DNA of 62,482 bases from an uncultured Rhodospirillales bacterium (GTDB lineage Bacteria > Pseudomonadota > Alphaproteobacteria > Acetobacterales > Acetobacteraceae). A model generated the notes under the pieces. The model saw only the letters and a program-made list of their open reading frames with translations. It was not told the origin of the DNA and made no database searches. The DNA is taken from contig CAIMSN010000007.1 in assembly GCA_903844135.1 (NCBI GenBank), forward strand, positions 1 to 62,482, in the 5' to 3' direction. The translations under genes were made by a program, and so were the position numbers. This document shows positions 38,720 through 47,412 of the stretch, piece after piece. The first letter of the stretch is position 1; every line of letters starts with the position of its first letter.

Positions 38720-39991
38720 ATGCCCTTCATCTCCTACGCCCAGAACTTCGAGGACGTCATGTTGTGGCGGGCGCTCGGTCAGGTGGAGGACGGATTCTAC
38801 ATCGATATCGGCGCGCACCACCCCGATCTCGACAGCGTCACACGGGCGTTTTCCGATCGGGGCTGGCGGGGCATCAACGTGGAGCCGCTGCAGGCCGAAT
38901 CGGCGCTGTTGCGCGCCGCCAGGCCGCGCGACATCACCCTGCAGGTCGCGGTCGGCGCTGCGGCCGGCAGGATGCCGTTTTACGCGGTCGACGGCACCGG
39001 ACTGTCGACGCTCGATGCCGGCGTCGCCGCCGGCTACGCCGTCGGACCGTACAGCGTGCGCCAGGACTCGATCGAGGTCCTGACTCTGGCGGAGATCTGC
39101 GCGCTGTATGCCGCACCGGAGATCCATTTCCTCAAGATCGACGTGGAGGGAGCGGAGCGGGCGGTGCTGGAGGGTGCCGACCTGATCCGCTTCCGGCCCT
39201 GGATCGTCCTGGCCGAGGCGACCGCGCCCGGCACCACAACGCCGATCCATCAGCACTGGGAAGCGCTCCTGCTGGACGCGGAGTATGAATTCGTCTGGTT
39301 CGACGGGCTGAACCGCTTCTACGTGTCGGCGGAGCGGGCCGCGCAGTTGAGGCCGGCCTTCGCAACCCCACCCAACACCTTCGACGATTTCGTGCGCGCC
39401 ACCGACAATCGCTGGATCGGCAAGTTCGCCGACGAGGAACTCCAGACCCGCGTGCTGCGCGCGCAGTTGCAGTCGGTCCAGGACGGATTGCAGCAATCCG
39501 CCAAGCGCGAACAGCATCATGTCGAACGGGCCGGCCACGATCTCAGCCGGCTGCGCGAGGCGCTGGCGCGCGCGCAGCTCGAGACCGCCCATCTGGAAGC
39601 GGAGGCCGCCGTTCTGCGTCACCAGACCGCCACCGCCGAGTACCGGCGCGACCTGATGCATCGCGACCTGGAAGATACCAAGGCACGTCTGCAGGAGGCG
39701 CGCCACGAGTTGCAGCAGACCCATCTTCGCCTGCAGGCCCGCGAAGCGGAGCTGCTGCAGCGCCATCGAGCGCTGGAGGCGGAGATCGCAGGTTCGCGGG
39801 AACAGACCGCGCCCACCGACCACCGGTACGAGCTGATGCATCGTGACCTGGACGATACCACGGCGAGCCTGCAGGAAGCGCGACATGCGCTGCAGCAGAC
39901 CGAACTGCGGCTGCAGGCGTTGCTGCGCAGCCGATGCTGGCGGATCACCGCACCGCTGCGCCGTGCACGTTTCTGGAGCAGATCGTCATGA
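38720..39991 (+). CDS. FkbM-family methyltransferase with C-terminal coiled coil
   Basis: A 423-residue two-part protein. Residues 1-235 are an FkbM methyltransferase: MPFISYAQNFEDVMLWRAL, SAM site FYIDIGAHHPDLDSV, and HFLKIDVEGAERAVLEGAD. Residues about 250-400 are a coiled coil containing a duplicated block (LMHRDLEDTKARLQEARHEL at 39654 and LMHRDLDDTTASLQEARHAL at 39834). It ends in SRCWRITAPLRR, a tail seen on many glycan-locus transferases. Its stop overlaps the start of the large glycosyltransferase gene (ATGATG), so both are coupled. Confidence 0.87.
   Translation: MPFISYAQNFEDVMLWRALGQVEDGFYIDIGAHHPDLDSVTRAFSDRGWRGINVEPLQAESALLRAARPRDITLQVAVGAAAGRMPFYAVDGTGLSTLDAGVAAGYAVGPYSVRQDSIEVLTLAEICALYAAPEIHFLKIDVEGAERAVLEGADLIRFRPWIVLAEATAPGTTTPIHQHWEALLLDAEYEFVWFDGLNRFYVSAERAAQLRPAFATPPNTFDDFVRATDNRWIGKFADEELQTRVLRAQLQSVQDGLQQSAKREQHHVERAGHDLSRLREALARAQLETAHLEAEAAVLRHQTATAEYRRDLMHRDLEDTKARLQEARHELQQTHLRLQAREAELLQRHRALEAEIAGSREQTAPTDHRYELMHRDLDDTTASLQEARHALQQTELRLQALLRSRCWRITAPLRRARFWSRSS
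39648..39920 (+). repeat. Internal 93-nt direct repeat, period 180 nt
   Basis: Nucleotides 39648-39740 and 39828-39920 encode near-identical coiled-coil segments of the FkbM protein, so the coiled coil has lengthened by intragenic duplication. Confidence 0.75.
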
Positions 39992-42900
39992 TGGACCAGC
40001 AGGCGGATGGACTCTCCTCGCTGCCGGTCACGCCGCCGCCGCCATTTTCGATCGATGCCGCGCCCGGCGGCGGTTTCACCAGCGTGCACCAGTTCCACTC
40101 CGGATCGGCGGTCAACGACGCCATCACCAATTCGCTGCTGCTGACACGCGGGCTGCTGCGATCGATGGGCTATCACAGCGAGATCTTCACCGAGCAGCCA
40201 CCGGAGGCGCTGTCCGGCACGCTGCGGACCATGGAGCAACTGCCGCGTCACGACCGCTACGTGCTGCTCGTGCATCATTCCATGGGCTACGACCGGTTCC
40301 AGCAGATTCTCGACCTGCCGGCGCCCAAGGTGCTTGTCTATCACAACATCACCCCGCCGGAGCTGCTGGCGCGGCATCCGCATCTCGCCCGCTATGCGCA
40401 GATCGGCAGGGCCCAGTTGCAGGCGTTCCGCGGCAGGATCGCCGCAGCGCTGGCAGTGAGCGAATACAATGCCGGCGAACTTCGCAGGCTGGGCCTGGCG
40501 CCGATCCGCGCCTGCAACCTGCTGTTCGACCTGGACGCGCTCCGGGCCCGCGCACGGTCTGTCGCCGGTGCGCCGGCGGCGCCGCGCCGGGAGGGCGTGT
40601 TCACCATCCTGTTCGTCGGCCGCATCAACGAATCCAAGGGCCAGGTCGCGCTGGTCGACGCCTATGCGCGCTTCCGGGAGCGCTACGGCGCGCCGTCGCG
40701 GCTGGTGCTGGTGGGTCGCGCCGAGCGGCCGGACGATCCCTACGCGGTCCAGTTGCGCCGTCACGTCGACGAAGCCGGGCTCGCGGATCATGTGGCGCTC
40801 ACCGGCGGGGTCAGCGACGCGGCGCTCGACGGCTGGTACGGCGCCGCGGACCTGTACGTATCGCTGAGCCGGCACGAGGGCTTCGGCGTGCCGCTGGTCG
40901 AGGCGATGGTGCATGGGGTGCCGGTGCTGGCCTATCCGGGCGGCGCGGTGCCCTACACGCTGGCCGGCGCCGCCCGCCTGCTGACGGAGCTCGACGCGCA
41001 GAGCGTGGCCGACGCGATGCTGGATCTGGCGAGCGACGGCGCGGCCCGCGAGGCGCAGCGCATCGCGCAGGCCCGCTCGCTGGACCGGTTCGCGCTCTCT
41101 CTGCAAACACCGGTCTTGCTGCACGCGCTGCTGCGGGCCGGTGCCGCCTTGCCGGCGGACGCGGCGACGCCCGGCCTGCTGGCGGCCAATCTGCATTTTT
41201 CGGTCACCGGCCACGTGAATGGCAGCTACAGCCTGGCCGCGGTCAATCGCGAGCTGGCGCTGACGCTCGACGCCGCACGGCCGGGCCGGGTGCGGCTGCT
41301 GCCGATCGAGGGCGCGCCGACACTCGACCTGTCCGGCGTGCCGGAGGCGCAGGCCGCGCCGGTCTCCCGTCTGGTGCATCGTCCGCCGCATCCGACCGGG
41401 CCGGTGATGACGATCAGCCAGCATTATCCGGTGCATGTGCCGGGACCGGGCGCCGATCTCTCGGTGGCGCTGCTGTTCTGGGAGGAATCCCGGCTGCCGG
41501 CGGAGACCATCGCCCTGCTCGGCCGGCATTTCGACGCCGTCGCGGCGCCGACCCGCTTCGTACGCGACGCGCTGATCGAATCCGGGCTGGCGATACCGGT
41601 GCGGGTGATCCCGCCGGCCATGGATCTGCGGCGCTTCGCGGCGCTTGGCCAGGCCCGGGCGACACGCGCGCCGGCTGGCGTGCACCGCTTCCTGCACGTC
41701 TCCTCCTGCTTTCCGCGCAAGGGCGTCGATGTGCTGCTGCGCGCCTGGGCGCGGGCGTTCCGCAGCACCGATCCGGTGCGTCTGGTGATCAAGGGGTTTC
41801 CCAACCCGCACAACGCGGTCGCCGCCATGCTGGAGTCGTTGCAGGCCGGCGATCCTGGCCTGGCGCCGGTCACGCTGATCGACCGCGACCTGGACCAGGC
41901 CGGACTGCTGACGCTCTACGACGATGCCGACACGATGGTGCTGCCGACACGCGGCGAGGGGCTCAATTTGCCGGCGGCGGAAGCCCTGGCGGCCGGGCTC
42001 GGACTGATCGTGACCGGTGCCGGCGGACACATGGATTTCTGCACCGGCTCGGCGCCGCCTGGCATGGCGCTGCCTGGCGTGCGTCTGCTGGGGTTCCGCC
42101 AGGCGCGGTCCGGCAGCCACCTCGCGACGCCGCATTCGCGCTGGCTGGAGCCGGACGAGGACGATCTGGTCGCGGCGTTGCGCGAACGCCTGACAGAACC
42201 GCGCGTCGCGACCGGGCTGCCTGCCCTCGCCGGCGCGGAGGCGATCGCCGACGCCTACACCACGCTGGGGCTCGACCTGCTGCTGGCCGAGCCGCGCCGG
42301 CCAGTCCGGGTGAGCTGGATCTCGAGCTGGGCGGTGCGGTGCGGCGTGGCGGAATATTCGCGCCAGCTCCTCGGCGGGCTGCCGAGACCCGATGACGGCG
42401 GACATGGTCTGCAGGTACGAGTCCTGTGCGACCGGCGCACCGCACCCGATCCGGACGATCGCGCGGCGGCGGCATGGCCGTGCTGGAATGCCGGCGACCG
42501 GCGCACGGTGGCGCCGCTGGCGGCCGCGATCGGCGCCGACGACGCGCAGGCGGTGATGGTGCAGCACCAGCCCGGCCTGTTCCCGTTCTCCGCACTGGCC
42601 GAGCTGATCGTGCATCCCGCCATGGAAGGGCGGCTGTGTCTGGTCACGCTGCACAACACGGTCGATCTGCTCGATCTGCCGGCCCAGGAGCTGGCGCGGG
42701 TGGTGGACGCGCTGCGCCGGGCCGACCGGGTGCTGGTCCACACTCTGGCGGATCTCGACCGGCTCGACGGGCTCGGCCTTTCCGCGATCACCACCCTGCT
42801 GCCGCACGGCGTTCCGGCGGCGCTGCCGCGCCCGGCGATCAGGCGGCTCGCCGCCGCCGATCCGCTGATCGGCTGCTATGGCTTCTTCCTGCCCGGCAAG

Positions 42901-43431
42901 GGCATCGACGTGCTGATCCGGGCCCTGGCGATCCTGCGCCGTCGCTGGCCGGGCGCCAGGCTTGTACTGGTGAACGCCGAGTACGACCACCAGGTGTCGC
43001 GCGAGGAGATCGCGCGCTGCTCGGGCCTGATCGACTCGCTCGGGCTTGCCGGCGCCGTCAGGCTCGAGACCGGGTTCATGCCGAACCATGCCTCGCTCGA
43101 TCTGCTGACCGGCTGCGACGTGGTGGCGCTGCCCTATCTGCCGTCGAAGGAGGCGTCGAGCGCCGCGTTGCGTGGCGCGCTGGCCGCCGGCGCACCGGTC
43201 GCGGTGACGCCGATCGCCCTGTTCGACGAGGCCGGAGACGCGGTGTTCCGGTTCGCCGGGCACGCGGAGGAGGCGGTGGCGGAGGGTCTGGATCGTCTGC
43301 TTGGCGATGCGGCGCTCAGAGCGCGGATCCAGGACGCGGCGCAGGACTGGGTCGGCCAGCGGCGCTGGCCCGACATCGCGCGCGTGCTGGAAGGCATGAT
43401 CACCGGCCTGGCGCGGTCGACGTCGATCTAG
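39988..43431 (+). CDS. Giant glycosyltransferase with three tandem GT4-like GT-B modules
   Basis: A 1147-residue cytoplasmic protein. Module 1 (about 25-395) has FVGRINESKGQ and the EX7E motif EGFGVPLVE (E297, E305). Module 2 (about 405-770) has HVSSCFPRKGVDVLLRAW and EX7E in EGLNLPAAEAL. Module 3 (about 775-1145) starts RVSWISSWAVRCGVAEYSR and has GFFLPGKGIDVLI, but its motif reads EASSAALRG, so the second glutamate is lost and it may be inactive or use another geometry. Such proteins can add successive sugars in one polypeptide. GGAG lies 10 nt before the ATG at 39988, which overlaps the preceding methyltransferase stop. Confidence 0.88.
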   Translation: MMDQQADGLSSLPVTPPPPFSIDAAPGGGFTSVHQFHSGSAVNDAITNSLLLTRGLLRSMGYHSEIFTEQPPEALSGTLRTMEQLPRHDRYVLLVHHSMGYDRFQQILDLPAPKVLVYHNITPPELLARHPHLARYAQIGRAQLQAFRGRIAAALAVSEYNAGELRRLGLAPIRACNLLFDLDALRARARSVAGAPAAPRREGVFTILFVGRINESKGQVALVDAYARFRERYGAPSRLVLVGRAERPDDPYAVQLRRHVDEAGLADHVALTGGVSDAALDGWYGAADLYVSLSRHEGFGVPLVEAMVHGVPVLAYPGGAVPYTLAGAARLLTELDAQSVADAMLDLASDGAAREAQRIAQARSLDRFALSLQTPVLLHALLRAGAALPADAATPGLLAANLHFSVTGHVNGSYSLAAVNRELALTLDAARPGRVRLLPIEGAPTLDLSGVPEAQAAPVSRLVHRPPHPTGPVMTISQHYPVHVPGPGADLSVALLFWEESRLPAETIALLGRHFDAVAAPTRFVRDALIESGLAIPVRVIPPAMDLRRFAALGQARATRAPAGVHRFLHVSSCFPRKGVDVLLRAWARAFRSTDPVRLVIKGFPNPHNAVAAMLESLQAGDPGLAPVTLIDRDLDQAGLLTLYDDADTMVLPTRGEGLNLPAAEALAAGLGLIVTGAGGHMDFCTGSAPPGMALPGVRLLGFRQARSGSHLATPHSRWLEPDEDDLVAALRERLTEPRVATGLPALAGAEAIADAYTTLGLDLLLAEPRRPVRVSWISSWAVRCGVAEYSRQLLGGLPRPDDGGHGLQVRVLCDRRTAPDPDDRAAAAWPCWNAGDRRTVAPLAAAIGADDAQAVMVQHQPGLFPFSALAELIVHPAMEGRLCLVTLHNTVDLLDLPAQELARVVDALRRADRVLVHTLADLDRLDGLGLSAITTLLPHGVPAALPRPAIRRLAAADPLIGCYGFFLPGKGIDVLIRALAILRRRWPGARLVLVNAEYDHQVSREEIARCSGLIDSLGLAGAVRLETGFMPNHASLDLLTGCDVVALPYLPSKEASSAALRGALAAGAPVAVTPIALFDEAGDAVFRFAGHAEEAVAEGLDRLLGDAALRARIQDAAQDWVGQRRWPDIARVLEGMITGLARSTSI

Positions 43432-43448
43432 CGTGGACGGACAGTTTG

Positions 43449-43482
43449 GAAAAAGTAATCGCCGGGGCCTCTGCCCCGGCGA
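43449..43482 (-). terminator. Rho-independent terminator of the ferritin-like gene
   Basis: A 10-bp perfect stem (TCGCCGGGGC / GCCCCGGCGA, 43459-43482) with a 4-nt loop, followed on the minus strand by ATTACTTTTTCC. It lies downstream of the ferritin-like stop and could also limit readthrough from the convergent glycosyltransferase. Confidence 0.85.
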
Positions 43483-43502
43483 CTTCTGACAACGCTCTCG
43501 CG

Positions 43503-43541
43503 CTGCGGCTTACGTGTCCGGCTTACTTGTCCGGCTTACTT
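43503..43541. repeat. 13-bp tandem repeat spanning a stop codon
   Basis: On the minus strand AAGTAAGCCGGAC, which contains the last Lys codon and stop of the ferritin-like gene, is followed by an identical copy and then a diverged one (ACGTAAGCCG). Confidence 0.85.
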
Positions 43542-44432
43542 GAACGTGCCGTTCATGCCTTCCGGGAAGAACAGGCCCGGCTTGGCGCCGGTGTTGCCGT
43601 AGACGATGTTCAGCACCTGCTGAGGGGTGCGGCGATAGGCCTGGCCCTGGCTATCGACGTTGGTGAAGTTGCACGGGTTGTTCTGGTAGTTCAGCCCGTT
43701 GTCGCCGACGCCGGACAGGGTCTGCCGCAGACCGGAGATGGCGTTGGTCGCAGCCTGCCCGCCGATCTCGGACAGACGGGCGCGGATCGCACCGGCGTGA
43801 TAGGCCTCGACCGCGAGCACGCTCGCGGCATAAGGCAGGGTGGCGGCCGTCAGCACGGCGGCCGCGCCGGCATAGGCGGTCACGCCGACATCCTCGAAGA
43901 TGTAGGCGCCGATGAGGAAGTCGACCTCGCTCGCGAACGGATTGAAGGTCTGACCGGCCGTGATCAATCCGGCGGCCATCGCCAAGGTCGTGAAGGACTG
44001 GACGAGGTCGATCTCCGGCTCGGCCACGGCCGAGCTTCCGAGCACGGCGCGGATGAACTGGACGTGCGCCAGTTCGTCAACGGCGATCTTCTGCGCGAAA
44101 TAGGCGATCGCCGTGTTCTGGAACGGCACAAGCGAGCCGCCGGTCACAAAGCCCTTGTTGCCGGTGCCGGTGGTCATGTTGGCGGCCAGACCCTGGCCGG
44201 TGACGGCGCGCAGGTAGAACTCGGCCTCGAGATATTCGAGATTGAGGGCGAAATTGAACACAGCGGCGTCGGTCGTCGCGTCCGCGTGCGCGGCGGTGGT
44301 GCCGAGTCCGAGACCCGCGGTGCCGGCTGCGGCGAGAACGGCGGTTCCGGCAACGCCGGCGCCGAAGTTCCTCAGAAGCCCGCGACGTCCAGTTCCGCGC
44401 AGCTCCGTGGCGGTTTCTGTTTCGTTCGACAT
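43536..44432 (-). CDS. Tat-exported ferritin-like domain protein
   Basis: A 298-residue protein. A twin-arginine signal (GTGRRGLLRNFGAG, then a hydrophobic Ala/Gly stretch ending AHA) is followed by a ferritin-like four-helix bundle with LNLEYLEAEFYLRAV, KIAVDELAHVQFIRAVLG and VLAVEAYHAGAIRARL, which supply Glu/His metal ligands. The family is common in desiccation- and stress-related secreted proteins; its exact role is unknown. AGGGGA lies 8 nt before the ATG at 44432. It has its own terminator and is probably monocistronic. Confidence 0.87.
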   Translation of the reverse strand: MSNETETATELRGTGRRGLLRNFGAGVAGTAVLAAAGTAGLGLGTTAAHADATTDAAVFNFALNLEYLEAEFYLRAVTGQGLAANMTTGTGNKGFVTGGSLVPFQNTAIAYFAQKIAVDELAHVQFIRAVLGSSAVAEPEIDLVQSFTTLAMAAGLITAGQTFNPFASEVDFLIGAYIFEDVGVTAYAGAAAVLTAATLPYAASVLAVEAYHAGAIRARLSEIGGQAATNAISGLRQTLSGVGDNGLNYQNNPCNFTNVDSQGQAYRRTPQQVLNIVYGNTGAKPGLFFPEGMNGTFK

Positions 44433-44748
44433 GATGATCCCCTGATCGTCTTTGCGCCACAGGCAGTGTGCGGCCGTCACGTTAACCGGGCAGATCGAAT
44501 GTCGGATGCATAAACCACGAAATAATTCGCAGACACGTCCATGATAAATTGGTGATCCATCGTCGATGGGATTCGCTTGACAGTTCCATCACGCGTCTTT
44601 TTCGGTTCACTCCGAATTTGCCTCGGAAAACTGCAACAAGCGGGACACCTGCGGCCGGTCCACCTCGACGCGGCGCGTATGAACGTTTGCGGTCAAACAC
44701 GACTTCACCAGAATTGCCGCCGGTTGTTACTTTGCATCCGAAACTATC
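44433..44748. other. Intergenic region upstream of the ferritin-like gene
   Basis: This 316-nt gap is relatively AT-rich beside the ferritin-like start and probably contains its promoter. A 72-codon minus-strand ORF (44482-44700) lacks any family resemblance and is not called. I could not define -35/-10 boxes with confidence. Confidence 0.5.
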
Positions 44749-45828
44749 CTAAGCGGCCCCGGCTCCAAGCGTGGTCGTTTCTCCATGGAGCCTGGCGCGG
44801 AGGAAGCGGCGGGAAGGGACCTCGAAGAAACGATAGGACAGCATCGCCAGGCCGAGGGAGATCGTGAACGGGGCGTAGAAATCCGCCGCGCCGCCGACCC
44901 GGTACAGCGGTCTGGCGTGATAGGCGATCAGCACCGGCACGTGCACCAGATAGAGCGAATACGAGATGCGTCCGAGAAGAACGGCCGGCCTGGTGGACAG
45001 CAGGCGGCTCACCACGGCGCGGTCGTTCATCAACCCGAGTATCAGCCAGGGTGCGAGAAAAACCACCGCCTGTCGCGCGCCGTAGCCATGTGCGGCCAGG
45101 ACCACGATGGCGACAAAGGCGGCAGCGACGCCGTCCCCGACGAATTGCAAGGTCAATCGGGGCAGGATTCCAAGCAGCATAAATGCCAGCCATCCCGCCA
45201 GGAACATCGTCGCGCCACGAAGCAGCGGTACCCAGTACGACAGCGCCCTCGGCGCCGAACCGTAGCCGATGCCCAGGATGTTGGCCTGATAGGCGTTGGT
45301 GAAGACCAGAAAATCGAGACCGGCAAACACGAAAGTCGCCGCGATCAGCAAGGCCGGCGGACAGCGGGCGGCTGCACGGCTCGCCCGGAAGATTAACGGA
45401 AAGATCACGGCGTAACAGAAGGCCTCGACTGACACCGACCAGGCCGGAATGTCCCAGAAGCCGATCAGCGACGGGATTGGAAGCGCTGCCAGCAGCAGGG
45501 CCTGCCAGGACAGCCGGAGGATCGTGTCGCCGAGATGGGCCGGGCCGAACACGCCGCGGTCGAACAACACCAGGATCGCGACGGAGAGAAGCAGCGTCAG
45601 CAGATAGACCGGATAGATCCGCGCGATCCGGGCGATGGCGAAATCCCGCAGCGCCAGCTCCCGCCCGGCGCCGGCACCATAGACCAGGCAGAGCGTGAAA
45701 CTGCTGAGGCAGAAAAAGATATCGACGGCGGCATCGTGGAAAATCACGTGCCGGGCCAGCGGGACGTAGGCGAAGTCGTAATGGCCCAACACGACGTCGA
45801 GCGCGACGACGCCGCGTAGTCCGGTCAA
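44749..45828 (-). CDS. Acyltransferase family 3 (OafA/YrhL-like) membrane protein
   Basis: A roughly 359-residue polytopic acyltransferase. LTGLRGVVALDVVLGHYDF holds the conserved histidine, AVDIFFCLSSFTLCLVYGAG and ARIARIYPVYLLTLLLSV the conserved arginine block, and GRISYSLYLVHVPVLIAYH a late signature. It likely O-acetylates a surface glycan at the membrane. The start is uncertain: the only standard start codon near the N-terminus is TTG 45828, yet the family-typical IPEIRQ residues precede it in frame, so a rare start (ATT or CTG at about 45852-45864) is possible. It follows the OYE gene on the same strand. Confidence 0.85.
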   Translation of the reverse strand: MTGLRGVVALDVVLGHYDFAYVPLARHVIFHDAAVDIFFCLSSFTLCLVYGAGAGRELALRDFAIARIARIYPVYLLTLLLSVAILVLFDRGVFGPAHLGDTILRLSWQALLLAALPIPSLIGFWDIPAWSVSVEAFCYAVIFPLIFRASRAAARCPPALLIAATFVFAGLDFLVFTNAYQANILGIGYGSAPRALSYWVPLLRGATMFLAGWLAFMLLGILPRLTLQFVGDGVAAAFVAIVVLAAHGYGARQAVVFLAPWLILGLMNDRAVVSRLLSTRPAVLLGRISYSLYLVHVPVLIAYHARPLYRVGGAADFYAPFTISLGLAMLSYRFFEVPSRRFLRARLHGETTTLGAGAA

Positions 45829-45893
45829 CTGGCGTATTTCTGGTATGGGAATCGTCGGCTCCAGCCTGTCGGACGCCGACGATCCTGGTCCAG

Positions 45894-46985
45894 CTAGCGG
45901 TAGCGCGCCAGCCAGTGCGCGTAGGGTGCCGGCAGGGTGGCCCAGGCGGGGTTCTCGACTCCCAGCGCCTTGGCGGCGGCATACGGCCAGTGCGGGTTGG
46001 CCAGCAGCGGCCGGCCCAGCATGACCAGGTCGAGCTGGCCGTCCCGGATCAGCGCGTCCGCCTCGTCCGGCTGCGAGATGTACCAGCTCGTGGTGCCCGG
46101 CAGGCCGGTCTCTTGCCTGACCCGTCGCGCGATCGGCGCCATGAAGTTCGGCGCCCAGGGGATCTCGGCCTCGGGCGTGTTGAAGCCGATCGAGACATCG
46201 ACGAAATCGAGCCCCTCGCGCTTCATGTCGCGCAGCAGGGCGATCGCCTCGCCGAGCATGGCGTCGTTGCCGTCGAACTCGACCACGCCGAGGCGCACGG
46301 TGAGCGGACGGTCCTGCGGCCAGACCCTGCGCACCGCGACCAGAGTCTCCAGCAGGTAGCGGGCCCGGTTCGCGGCACTGCCGCCATAGGCGTCGTCGCG
46401 ATGATTGGAGAGCGGCGAGAAGAAGTTCTGCGCCAGATAGCCATGCGCCATGTGCAGCTCGAGCCACGCGAAGCCGAGATCGCGGGCACGCACCACCGCG
46501 TCCACGGTGTCGGCCTGGACCCGGGCGATGTCGGCCAGGGTCATTTCCGCCGGCACACGCGGCAGGTTGGCGCCGAACGCCACCGGCGACGGGGCGATGC
46601 TGCGCCAGCTATTGGGCTGGCCCTCGGCGATATGGTCGTCGCCTTCCCAGGGGCGGTTGGCCGACGCCTTGCGTCCGGCATGCGCGATCTGGATGCCCGG
46701 CACCGCACCGGCGGCGCGGATCGCGTCGACGATCGGCCGCAGCGCCTGCGCCTGGTGGTCGTTCCACAGTCCGAGATCGCCCCAGGTGATCCGGCCCTCC
46801 GGCGCCACCGCGGTCGCTTCCACGACCACCAGCCCGGCGCCGCCCCGCGCCAGGCCGGCGTAATGCACCCGGTGCCAGTCGCCGACCACGCCGTCGACGG
46901 CCATGTACTGGCACATCGGCGAGACGGCGATGCGGTTGCGCAGGGTGACGCCCTTCAGGGTATAGGGATCGAACAAGCCGGACAT
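45894..46985 (-). CDS. Old yellow enzyme family NADH:flavin oxidoreductase (YqjM-like)
   Basis: A 363-residue FMN TIM barrel. LFDPYTLKGVTLRNRIAVSP and MCQYMAVDGVVGDWHRVHYA place it in the YqjM-like branch (Cys and Tyr near the flavin), IQIAHAGRKAS and FAWLELHMAHGYLAQNFFSP carry the substrate-binding His residues, and LVMLGRPLLANPHW binds phosphate. These enzymes reduce activated C=C bonds with NAD(P)H. It is divergent from an ArsR-type regulator with a palindrome between them, so it is probably controlled by that protein. Confidence 0.93.
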   Translation of the reverse strand: MSGLFDPYTLKGVTLRNRIAVSPMCQYMAVDGVVGDWHRVHYAGLARGGAGLVVVEATAVAPEGRITWGDLGLWNDHQAQALRPIVDAIRAAGAVPGIQIAHAGRKASANRPWEGDDHIAEGQPNSWRSIAPSPVAFGANLPRVPAEMTLADIARVQADTVDAVVRARDLGFAWLELHMAHGYLAQNFFSPLSNHRDDAYGGSAANRARYLLETLVAVRRVWPQDRPLTVRLGVVEFDGNDAMLGEAIALLRDMKREGLDFVDVSIGFNTPEAEIPWAPNFMAPIARRVRQETGLPGTTSWYISQPDEADALIRDGQLDLVMLGRPLLANPHWPYAAAKALGVENPAWATLPAPYAHWLARYR

Positions 46986-47017
46986 GGTTGACCTCGGTCG
47001 GTGTGATGCCGACCTTA

Positions 47018-47035
47018 GTTCGATATTATTCGAAC
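47018..47035. promoter_or_regulatory. Palindromic operator between the OYE and ArsR-family genes
   Basis: GTTCGA-TATTAT-TCGAAC, a perfect inverted repeat with 6-nt arms and a 6-nt AT-rich spacer, 33 nt upstream of the OYE start and 51 nt upstream of the regulator start. A likely binding site for the ArsR-type protein. Confidence 0.7.
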
Positions 47036-47085
47036 GAAGACAAGCCCTACCCGACAGGGGGCCCCATCCGACCGGGAGGCAGGCC

Positions 47086-47412
47086 GTGACACGATCGCAG
47101 GACAGCGCGCAGCCGGACCTGAGCCTGGAGAAGATCCTGCAGGCGCTGGGCGATCCGGTGCGTCTCGGCATCGTCCGCCGGCTCGCCGGAGAGGGCGAAT
47201 GCAGTTGCGCGTCGCTCGACGGCGGCCGGCCGAAATCCACCATGTCGCATCATTTCAAGGTGCTGCGCGACGCCGGCCTGGTGCACACCCGCAACCAGGG
47301 GGTGACGCACATGAACGCGCTGTGCCGCGAGGCGGTCGATCAGGCGTTCCCGGGCCTGCTCGACGCCATCCTGGCCGCGGGCCGGCCTGCCGCTAGGCGG
47401 CCCGCCGGATGA
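47086..47412 (+). CDS. ArsR-family winged-helix transcriptional regulator
   Basis: A 108-residue regulator. LEKILQALGDPVRLGIVRRL opens the winged helix and PKSTMSHHFKVLRDAGLVHT is the recognition helix region. There is no clear ArsR metal-thiolate CxCxxC site; the cysteines in GECSC could sense redox or an electrophile, which would suit control of an ene-reductase. It starts with GTG at 47086 (GGGAGG upstream). The 3' end overlaps convergent mnmA by 20 nt. Confidence 0.88.
   Translation: MTRSQDSAQPDLSLEKILQALGDPVRLGIVRRLAGEGECSCASLDGGRPKSTMSHHFKVLRDAGLVHTRNQGVTHMNALCREAVDQAFPGLLDAILAAGRPAARRPAG

Noticed and set aside
39619-43263. A 1214-codon minus-strand open frame
   Set aside because: It is antisense to the FkbM and three-module glycosyltransferase genes, with the same biased, domain-free composition typical of GC-rich shadows.
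44482-44700. 72-codon ORF upstream of the ferritin-like gene
   Set aside because: No ribosome binding site or domain; it occupies the likely promoter region.
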